NCBI RefSeq assembly: GCF_028640845.1
Contig: NC_080542.1
Coordinates: forward strand, 16,956,783-17,020,782
DNA from: Ahaetulla prasina
Taxonomy: Eukaryota > Chordata > Lepidosauria > Squamata > Colubridae
Direction of reading: 5' to 3'
Length of the DNA stretch: 64,000 nt
The position numbers and the translations under genes were made by a program. The notes beneath the pieces are model-generated. The model did no database searches, was not told the origin of the DNA, and worked only from the letters and a program-made list of their open reading frames with translations. Of this stretch, positions 56,695 to 64,000 are shown one piece after another. How positions within the stretch are numbered: the first letter of the stretch is position 1; each line of letters begins with the position of its first letter.

Positions 56695-57651
56695 ATGGAT
56701 TCAACCAACAAGACTTCAGTTGAGGAATTTGTTTTACTAGGTTTTGGAATTGGACAGCATAACCGTCTGCTGCTCCTCATCTTTTTCACTTTTCTCTATG
56801 TCCTCACTTTGGCTGAGAACTTCACCATTATTATCTTGGTGTTTTTAGACACCCACTTGGGCCGGCTTCCGATGTATATCCTGTTGAGTAACTTCTCCTG
56901 GTTGGAAATGTGCTACGTGTCCTCCATAGTTCCTCGCATGATCTTTGATTTAGCAGTTCCTGGCGGCATCATTTCTTTCAAAGAGTGTTTAATCCAGTTC
57001 TACATCTTCTTCATTCTTGGGGGCACTGAATGCTTCTTCCTTTCAATTATGGCCTTAGATCGGTACGTGGCCATCTGCCACCCATTGCAGTACCCACAGA
57101 TTATGTCTCAAAATGTCTGCTATATTCTGGTGGCTGTTTGTTGGATCCTTGGCCTTCTGTGGTACCTTGTTCCAGCAGCCTTGATCTCTAAGTTGTCCTT
57201 TTGTGGCTCCAAAGTCATTGACCACTTTTTGTGTGATGCTGGCCCAATCCTATCCTTGGCTTGCCCTCCACTTGGAATAGTTCCCACTCTGAGTCAGGTT
57301 TGTCTCAGCGGTTTGGTCCTAAGTAATATGACATTTGTTATTCTGTCCTACGGCACTATTATTTTCACCCTAATGAAGACATCCAACAAAGGCAGTCGTA
57401 AGAAGGGCTTTTCCACCATCTCGTTCCATCTGATTGTGGTCTCGCTTTTCTATGGTTCGGTGACAGCAATGTATTTGTTACCAGGTGAAGAAAGTCAGTT
57501 AGGTATCACTAAGGTAGTAACTCTCTTCTATACCACGTTTACACCTTTTCTCAACCCTTTGATCTATTGCCTGAGGAACAACCAAGTGAAAGAAGCACTG
57601 AATACATTATTACTAAAGAGAAAGATGAGAGTCATATGGAACAAGGAATAG
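56695..57651 (+). CDS. olfactory receptor, OR11-like, intact
   Basis: 318-residue odorant receptor. The ATG at 56695 directly follows an acceptor (TTATCTCATTCCAG). N-terminus MDSTNKTSVEEFVLLGF with an NKT glycosylation site. Motifs: RLPMYILLSNFSWLE, ILGGTECFFLS, MALDRYVAICHPLQY, SFCGSKVIDHFLCDAG, SYGTIIFTLMK, KKGFSTISFH and PFLNPLIYCLRN. It pairs with the gene at 46756 (shared IGxHNRLLLLIFFT, KGFSTISFHLIVVSLFYGSV and LAVPGGIISF). GG at the TM3 SLGTTE position and EC1 KECLIQF are its own changes. Intact. Confidence 0.94.
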   Translation: MDSTNKTSVEEFVLLGFGIGQHNRLLLLIFFTFLYVLTLAENFTIIILVFLDTHLGRLPMYILLSNFSWLEMCYVSSIVPRMIFDLAVPGGIISFKECLIQFYIFFILGGTECFFLSIMALDRYVAICHPLQYPQIMSQNVCYILVAVCWILGLLWYLVPAALISKLSFCGSKVIDHFLCDAGPILSLACPPLGIVPTLSQVCLSGLVLSNMTFVILSYGTIIFTLMKTSNKGSRKKGFSTISFHLIVVSLFYGSVTAMYLLPGEESQLGITKVVTLFYTTFTPFLNPLIYCLRNNQVKEALNTLLLKRKMRVIWNKE

Positions 57652-57717
57652 TCAAAAATTGTAGAAGAAAACTATGAACAGAAATTAAACACAAGCACCA
57701 ACATGTACAGTCTAAAC

Positions 57718-57912
57718 CAGTGGTCACCAACCAATGGTCCATGGACCACTGGTGGTCCGTGAGAAAATTTTGGTGGTCCGCAGAAAAATTATTTTCATTT
57801 TTTATATTGCACTAAATACTATTTATCTTTTTAAAAAATCATCTTAGTGATCCTCTGGATTTAAAATTATGAATTTAATGGTCCCTGAGGTCCGAAAGGT
57901 TGGAGACCCCTG
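57718..57912. mobile_element. hAT-type MITE, 195 bp
   Basis: CAGTGGTCACCAACCAATGG to GGTTGGAGACCCCTG. A perfect 8-bp duplication GTCTAAAC flanks it (57710-57717, 57913-57920). It begins 66 bp after the OR stop codon, so it may lie in the 3' UTR. Confidence 0.95.
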
Positions 57913-57959
57913 GTCTAAACCAAAGGCATGCTTCTTTAATAGAACAGTATTTATGTCAC

Positions 57960-58340
57960 GTTGAAAAGAAAAAATTCTAATGTCCAAGCAGGTCTTTTGT
58001 TATTACATGAATTTCATAATGCCCACCTAACTGATCACTTAGGTCAGTTCTGGTCCCATATTCTTCAATTGTTGCAAGACACTTAAAAAAGAATTTGGGA
58101 GAAAACTTATCAGATTGCCAGCTGAGCCCAAACTGGAGGAATCAGTTCATATCCTAGCAGGCATATAAAATTCAAAATCTTGATAAGGCTAGAGAAATAG
58201 GCTGAAATTAAGAGAATGAAATTTAACAGAGGAACATATAAATGAACAGTTATAGGATGGAGAATTTAGTAATTGCTAGTGACCTTGGAATATGAGTGTG
58301 GCTTAAAAAAAGGGCAAATGAACCTTTAGATTGTGTCAAA

Positions 58341-58342
<2 letters not shown>
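57960..58342 (+). mobile_element. CR1-type ORF2 relic, unit 1
   Basis: Degraded copy of the RT palm region, parallel to unit 2 at 58373-58773 (shared ATTCTAATGTCCAAG, ATTCTTCAATTRTTG, AAACTTATCAGATTGCCAG). Ends at the (AC)n tract. Confidence 0.75.

Positions 58343-58372
<30 letters not shown>
58343..58372. repeat. (AC)n microsatellite
   Basis: About 15 AC units between the two CR1-like units. Confidence 0.95.
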
Positions 58373-58375
<3 letters not shown>

Positions 58376-58772
58376 TCTAATGTCCAAGAAGGTCTTTGGT
58401 TACTACATGATTTTGATAATGCCCACATGGATATACCACAAAGGTCAATTCTGGGTCCCATATTCTTCAATTATTGTAAGAGACTTAAACAAAGAAATTT
58501 AGAGAAAACTTATCAGATTGCCAGATTGCCAAACTCGGTGAAACAATTCATAGCCTACAAAGACAGATGTAAAATTCAAAATGTTGATAATGCTAAAGAA
58601 AGCTGAAAGTGACAAAATGAAATTTAAGAGAGAAGCTCATTTAGGGAACATGAACAAATATAGGATAGAGAATATCTGATTGAGTAGCGTGATCTTGGAA
58701 TAATAAATAGAGGCTGAATATAAGTTTGTATTTTGTGTGGCTTTAAAAAGGGCAAGTGAATCTTTAGAATCC

Positions 58773-58773
<1 letters not shown>
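58373..58773 (+). mobile_element. CR1-type ORF2 relic, unit 2
   Basis: At 58425-58475 it reads DIPQRSILGPIFFN, a mutated form of the RT motif G(I/V)[12 protein letters not shown]. Downstream sequence follows the CR1 FADD-adjacent region, degraded. Ends at the (GT)n tract. Confidence 0.75.

Positions 58774-58822
<49 letters not shown>
58774..58822. repeat. (GT)n microsatellite
   Basis: About 24 GT units. Confidence 0.95.
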
Positions 58823-58824
<2 letters not shown>

Positions 58825-59905
58825 TACAATTTTTCATTCAAATACTATGTCCAGTTATTGAGTTATATATCTAGACAATACATTTTAAAAAGACATCAGA
58901 GAAATTTATATATATCCAGAGATGGTCAGATTTTTCCAAAAACAGAGGCTGAAGGAATTGAGCCTGTGTGTCATTGGGAGAGGGATACAAGAGTATTTAA
59001 ATATCTCAAACAATGTCAAACAGCAGAAAACCAAGGCCTGTTAAGACAGCAGCTGTCCTAGTTGAAAAGAGGGTTCAAGCAGAGAATTAGTGAACTGACT
59101 ACATAAACACAAGAGGGCTAGCCCCCCACTCCCTCCCTCTCTCCTCTCCCTCTCTCCCTCCCTCTCTCTCCCTCTCTCCCTCTCTTTCTCTCATACACAC
59201 ACACACACACAAACAGACAATTCCTTTGAGTCTCTTCTAGTCTTCTTTCAAGACAAAAGCTACCAGTCTGGGACAATTCTGTATTATAACAATAAAATGG
59301 CTAGTTTGAAAACTACATGTGTCAGTCTGGTTGTTCATGCCTAACACTCCAAAAGTGCAGGATACAGAAGAAAAAACTGAGTCACAAGAAGGCAGATTCC
59401 ATGTGAATGTTGGAAAAAGGATCAGCTTCATTGGATGTGTACAGCAAGAGGGTGGCAACCTTCTGTCATGGATGCTTAAATCTGGATTATTCAAACGAGC
59501 AACCTTCAGCGACCAAATAGTCCCACAAATAGCTTTGCGATTTTGATTCCGTGCAATTTTTTTTAGAAAATAAAAGCAGCGAGAATGATGAGTGAGGTTT
59601 CTTGGAGATAGTTAATGTATTAAAAATGTATTAAAAAGATTAAAGGTGACCCATTTGGGAAATTAGGGAGTGACCATTTGTGTTCTGATATATCACTGCT
59701 GAAATTCTGATGATATTTCCCTGGATAATGACTGTGTGAAGAACAGCAGCCATTTTGTAAGAAAACCCATAGGAAGGAAATTTCTACTCCAGCACCACTG
59801 TCCTTAGAGACCATTTAATGTACATTTAATCACAAGCTACACAGATGTGGTAGAGGGCTTCTTTGTTGGTTAGAGAACTTCATTAATGTGAGAATAATAG
59901 TACAT
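58823..59905. other. intergenic; (CTCCCT)n stretch at 59118-59195
   Basis: No gene seen. A CT-rich low-complexity tract and a short (AC)n run (about 59193-59210) are present. Confidence 0.4.
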
Positions 59906-60000
59906 CTAGGTGGAGAAAATCACTCACAGGTGACTAAAATAGTTACTCACTTCTACATCACGGTCACTCCATTTCTCTATCCAGTGATCTAAAGAATGAT
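59906..60000 (+). pseudogene. olfactory receptor relic, EC3-TM7 segment
   Basis: One uninterrupted frame reads LGGENHSQVTKIVTHFYITV, then TPFLYPVI and a stop. It aligns without gaps to the GGES..GVTK.VTLFYTAITPFLNPLI segment of the gene at 46756. N of NPLIY is Y, and the codon expected to be Y after PVI is TAA. The TM1-TM6 part cannot be traced upstream except for weak hints at about 59840-59905. It is on the same strand as the neighbouring intact pair, so it is probably an old third member. Confidence 0.65.
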
Positions 60001-60339
60001 AAGGAAAGAAAACTGTGAGTAGGGGCCTGAGGAGAATGAAACAATGACTGAGGTAGGAGAAATGTAGTGTTAACACGAGGAAGAAAGAAACAAGCCAAAT
60101 CACTATACTGCATAACAACTGGTTACATTTTTATTTCATTTGTCCCTTTAAACTACTTGGCAATAAATCGGAGTGGAAGACATGAAAAAAAAATAATGAG
60201 ATATTTATTCACATGGACAAACTTTTCTTCTTCAATGGTCACTAGGCGTTTCTTTCCTTGACCATGTCAGCAATGAGACAATTTGGAAGCACACGGGCAC
60301 CGGGCCAATATCAGAAAAAAAAATGCAGGAGAAATGCCT
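60001..60339. other. intergenic, no gene recognised
   Basis: AT-rich, no signature. Confidence 0.4.
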
Positions 60340-60341
60340 AG

Positions 60342-60590
60342 AACAGGGGTTTCAAACTTGATTTCATTGAGGACCATATCAGGGTTGTGTTTGAACTTGG
60401 GGGTCCAAAGTGGGCATGGCCAGCTCAACATCACTCAAGTCAGGGCGCCTGTGGCAGCCTGAGTGCTCTTCCAGCAAAAACGGACTCTCAAGCTGTTTTC
60501 GGCTGCGAAGGCCTCCTGCAACCCTCTGCCAGTGAAAACGGAGCTCAGGAGGGCCATGTGCTCTATTTTCGCTAGCAGAAGTAACAGATT
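60342..60590. mobile_element. hAT-type element, 5' fragment
   Basis: Starts CAGGGGTTTCAAACTTGATT and continues GAGGACCATATCAGGGTTGT, a common hAT 5' end; GC-rich inside. It is cut off where the CR1 fragment starts. Confidence 0.65.
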
Positions 60591-60593
60591 TAA

Positions 60594-60975
60594 CAGATTA
60601 TCAGAGTTGGAAGGACCTAATAGGTCATCTAGTCCAACCCCCTGCTCAAGGGCCTCTGGTGACTCAGCAGACTAAGTCTGTCTGTTATTAACATAGCTGC
60701 TTGCAATTACTGCAAGTTCAAGTCCCACCAGGCCCAAGGTTGACTCAGCCTTCCATCCTTTATAAGGTAGGTAAAATGAGGACCCAGATTGTTGGGGGCA
60801 ATAAAAGTTGACTTGGTATATAATATACAAATGGATGAAGACTATTGTTTAACACAATGTAAGCCGCCCTGAGTCTTTGGAGAAGGGCGGGATATAAATT
60901 CAAATAATAATAATAAAAAAAGCAGGAGACCCTACACCATTTCTGACAAAGGGCAGTCCAGTTTTTTCTTGAAAG
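60594..60975 (-). mobile_element. CR1-type LINE fragment split by a SINE
   Basis: CAGAGTTGGAAGGACCTAAT to CCCCCTGCTCAAG (60651), then, after the SINE, GCAGGAGACCCTACACCATT to TTGAAAGTCTCC. The two parts are continuous in CR1. Confidence 0.85.
60652..60915 (+). mobile_element. tRNA-derived SINE with (AAT)n tail
   Basis: The head GGTGACTCAGCAGACTAAG and GTTCAAGTCCC resemble tRNA A and B boxes. The body contains AAAATGAGGACCCAGATTGT. The end CCGCCCTGAGTCTTTGGAGA passes into GGCGGGATATAAATTC and (AAT)n. It is the most complete copy of this family in the window. Confidence 0.78.
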
Positions 60976-61283
60976 TCTCCAGGGGAAGGATACTGCAAAA
61001 TCTCCATTCCCTCCCCACTCCATGGGAAGGATTCTGCAAAATCCCCATTCTCTCCCCATTCCGGGGGAAGGATTCTGCAAAATCTCTATTCCCACCCCAC
61101 CCCTGGGGAAAGGATATTGCAAAATCTCTATTCCCTCCACACTCCAGGGAGAAGGATTCTGCAAAATCTCCATTCCCACCATTCCCACCCCACTGGGGCC
61201 AGCCAGTTCTCTGAACTACTCAAAATTTCCGCTATTGGTTCTCCAGAACCTGTCAGAACCTGCTGGATTTCATCTCTGACTTC
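60970..61283. mobile_element. hAT-type MITE with five-unit 42-bp minisatellite
   Basis: Five tandem units of GGGAAGGATWCTGCAAAATC plus spacer (about 60977-61180), followed by the family end (TTGGTTCTCCAGAACCTG, CTGGATTTCATCTCTG). Several repetitive plus-strand frames here are artefacts of the repeat. Confidence 0.78.
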
Positions 61284-61999
61284 AATCATGCAAAGTATCC
61301 ATAAAAGAGGTCTAGAGAGTGAACAATATTGTTAGTATTGGAAAAACGATGAAAGATCGAATGCTGAGATCTACTACTGGGACAGGTTTCCTAAGAAACT
61401 TCAGGAGACAATGATCTTCCCTAGTTAAATGCCCCCTTAGCTTTGATGTGAAATGGTGAGTGAAGTAAAGAAACAGCCTTACTTACATACCTTCCTATTT
61501 GAACTGACCATGAAAGATGTTCATTCTACAAATTTGCCCTTTATCTTGCAATAGATGTTATAGTGTAATAAAAGCATGGGGGTAAGGCAAGGGCAGACTG
61601 CTAGCTCAGGAATTCTGGGAGTTGATGTCCACAAGTCATAAAGTTTCCATATTTGCCCACCAACAAAGGAGAATATTTGTAGCCCATGGTTGAAAGGAAG
61701 AGTCCTTGATGCTCTTTGAGCTTGATTGTTTTCTTGCAGATGTTTCATTACCCAAACTCGGTGATTAGGTAACTAGTCTAGCACTGATAAGTTTACCTAG
61801 TTTGGCTAATAAAACATCTGTAAGAAAACAACCAAGCTCAGCTCTGGAGGGACGAGATAACTATTCATTGAGGAATCCCTGGTCTGAGCTTGCTTGTTTT
61901 CCTGCAGACATTTCATTATCCAAACTAGGTATCATCATCAGCACTAGTCCTTGCTCAAGCCATTGGGGAGATTTTGACTTTCTGCCAAAGGGTTTTCCC
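61284..61999. other. intergenic, no gene recognised
   Basis: A GAGCTTGATTGTTTTCTTGC / GAGCTTGCTTGTTTTCCTGC pair at 61720 and 61888 and an inverted partner at 61826 suggest another small foldback repeat. No gene. Confidence 0.4.
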
Positions 62000-62001
62000 T
62001 A

Positions 62002-62201
62002 CCACGTTTCCCCAAAAATAAGCTCCAAAAGATGCATTAGGGCTTATTTTCTGGTTAGCTCTTATTTTGGGAGAAATACGGTACTAAATGTATCCATCTG
62101 GCTGGGGCTTATTTTGGGGATAGGGCTTATAATTACAAGCATCACAAAAAATCATGCTAGGACTTATTTTCCGGTTGGGTTTTATTTTGGGGAAAACAGG
62201 G
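62002..62201. mobile_element. mariner-type MITE, copy 4 (longer form)
   Basis: CCACGTTTCCCCAAAAATAA to TTTATTTTGGGGAAAACAGG between TA dinucleotides. It has extra internal GGGCTTATTTT repeats compared with the other copies. Confidence 0.78.
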
Positions 62202-62504
62202 TAGATAAAAGGTCCAAAGCCTTCTATGAAATCCTGTGGAAGCAATAGACAAATCTACTTTAGGATCAAATTGTAAAATATGGAGTTCAGATCACACAAG
62301 AACAAGACCTAAGGCCATTCTGGTCATCTGCCAAGGTATTTCCCTCTTCATGCCATTTCTAGGAACTTTTAACATAAGCATAAAAACCAGTAAAAGAAGC
62401 TAATAAGGCTTATGACCAAAACTTAGCTTGCTGACCAATACTTAGTGAAGAGAACTCTTTTTTTTTACCTTTGTGGAAATGCTGACAATTATGGGCAAAC
62501 ACAC
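62202..62504. other. intergenic, no gene recognised
   Basis: No signature seen. Confidence 0.4.
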
Positions 62505-63030
62505 ACACCCTTTACACCTGACTTACACCAACTCCTACCCTCAAAATGACGCTGTAGAGCACTGCATACCAGAACAACTAGACACAAGAACAGTTTCTTC
62601 CCGAATGCCATCACTCTGCTAAACAAATAATCCCCCTCAACACTGTCAAACTATTTACTAAATCTGCCCTACTATTAATCTTCTCATCGTTTCCATCACC
62701 CATCTCCTCCCGCTTATGATTGTAACTTTGTTGCTTGTATCCCTACGATTTATACTGATATTGATTGTTTCCTGATTGCTTATTTGTAGTCTATGACTAT
62801 CATTAAGTGTTGTATCTTTAAGTGTTAAATTTGTACCCTATGACTATCATTAAGTGTTGTAAGTGTTGTACTTGATGAAGGTATCTTTTCTTTTATGTAC
62901 ACTGAGAGCATATGCACCAAGACAAATTCCTTGTGTGTCCAATCACACTTGGCCAATAAAATTCTATTCTATTCTATTCTATTCTATTCTATTCTATTCT
63001 ATTCTATTCTATTCTATTCTATTCTATTCT
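62505..63030 (+). mobile_element. pentamer-tailed LINE 3' end with (TTCTA)14, longest 3' copy
   Basis: Contains the ORF end (GCACTGCATACCAGAACAAC, CCCGAATGCCATCACTCTGC), the 3' UTR with CTATGACTATCATTAAGTGT present twice near 62790-62860, then TATGTACACTGAGAGCATAT, GGCCAATAAA and 14 ATTCT units (62961-63030). Confidence 0.9.
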
Positions 63031-64000
63031 GCACTGTAAATGAAGAGTGAAACTAGGATAGATTCCCCACTAGACAAATAGTTCTCTATGAATTCAAAAT
63101 ACATTAATTCTCTTCAGGGACCTTTCTAGATTTGATTTGGCTAATTAGTTTGCCTCTTTCTGAAACCACTAATCATTTCACTTAAGCGCAGGGAATTGAT
63201 GAAGTCTCCAAAATTTACCCTGGACATTCCATCTGACAACTACTCTTGATTGCTTCCAGGCAACATTTCTGTATTCTTTATGTTGCATTATGTTGTGTTT
63301 CTCAAATTGCTATTTGTGATATTCTACTGGATAAGGAGTGTTCAAGTAGTGTTGCCAGAAGATGTTATAAAGGACAGGCAGGGGCTTTTTGCTGGCATAA
63401 AATCAAACCTATTCACCCCGATATTTAGATCCATTCTGGATAATAAGTTCTTGCTGAATATAAAAAGGACTTGTTATCTGCAGGTAAAGTCGTATCAGGA
63501 TTGATGGCATCATAAGTATTGGTCCATTCAGATGGCTTGTAACTATTTTGCACCAATTCTGGAAATTCAAAATCTTAGCTCGTAATGATCGGATACATAT
63601 TGATCATTTTATGGATACAGCCTGATTCCCCATTCAGCAGTTGAGAGGAACAACAAGGATTTTACCACACATCCCTATCCTTTGGATGAGCAGAAGAATT
63701 AAGGTACATGATCATAATCTTTCTGGAGAGAAAACAGATCTAATATTTATTATAGGTTTCAAAGTCTTTGAGAGATAGCTATGTGCAGTGTTCAGTTTAG
63801 AAACCAACAAAATCACCTTTTCTTGGTCTATTCCATTGCCAAAAACTTTTTTTTTTCATTCATAACAGAGACATTTCTTTGCCTGATAAATTACATCAGG
63901 AAAGACTTTGTAGTATTTCATTTCCCATTTTTGGATCAAAATACATCTAAGAAAATTGTTGCATGGAGGAAGAAGCTGAAATTCTAGATCTATAGTCTAG
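63031..64000. other. intergenic, no gene recognised
   Basis: AT-rich sequence to the end of the window. Open frames at 63246-63504 and 63781-63987 show no recognisable domain or codon bias. No repeat family recognised. Confidence 0.4.

Noticed and set aside
60969..61335. Three overlapping frames with repeated GKDIAKSLFPPH-like units
   Set aside because: Each is a translation of the 42-bp minisatellite; there is no start context or homology.
61802..62248. 148-residue open frame
   Set aside because: Crosses the mariner-type MITE and a foldback repeat; no recognisable domain.
63246..63504. Two overlapping frames of 60 and 84 residues with hydrophobic stretches
   Set aside because: No motif, and the hydrophobic run is short. 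I could not align it to the ORs or to any LINE here.

Overview
This window is vertebrate nuclear DNA, almost certainly from a squamate and most likely a snake. The evidence is single-exon olfactory receptor (OR) genes, BovB/RTE LINE fragments very like the copies shared by snakes and ruminants, CR1-type LINEs, LINE 3' ends carrying (TTCTA)n tails, tRNA-derived SINEs of the Sauria type, and a (GATA)n tract. Nothing prokaryotic or plasmid-like is present. The species assignment is inference from repeat content; I could not search a database.

Genes. There are seven intact OR reading frames. One is OR4-like, on the minus strand (2562-3509). Six belong to one OR11-like clade: four on the minus strand (18944-19906, 24328-25287, 32284-33213, 40082-41020) and two on the plus strand (46756-47700, 56695-57651). 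Two broken ORs accompany them: a 33-codon N-terminal stub at 36121-36219 and a TM7-region relic at 59906-60000. Each OR is expected to be its own transcription unit encoding a seven-helix odorant receptor. In all six OR11-like genes an AG splice-acceptor signal directly abuts the ATG, as expected for OR genes with an intron in the 5' UTR.

Layout. 1-4.7 kb: solo LTR, hAT MITEs, OR4-like gene. 4.7-18 kb: repeats only, including a foldback hAT MITE, a LINE/L1/LINE nest that later underwent a 1.84 kb tandem duplication, a Tc1-type deletion derivative, and a BovB LINE split by a solo LTR. 18-29 kb: a duplicated OR block in two copies, each with private insertions. 28.9-31 kb: L1 ORF2 remains and a SINE. 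32-42.4 kb: two OR genes, an RT-bearing LINE with an inverted 5' end, and a second local duplication that left the OR stub. 43-56 kb: two plus-strand ORs among CR1 copies, hAT MITEs and foldback repeats. 57-64 kb: CR1 ORF2 pieces with dinucleotide tracts, the OR relic, a 42-bp minisatellite inside a MITE, and one more pentamer-tailed LINE.

Overall this is an OR cluster growing by local duplication (a ~95% identical pair, a stub, a relic and a change of strand) inside a very repeat-dense background. I found no convincing novel biological system. The most useful signals are the datable insertion history of the OR duplicates, the clade-specific OR motif changes, and the repeated pairing of one LINE 3' end with pentanucleotide microsatellites.
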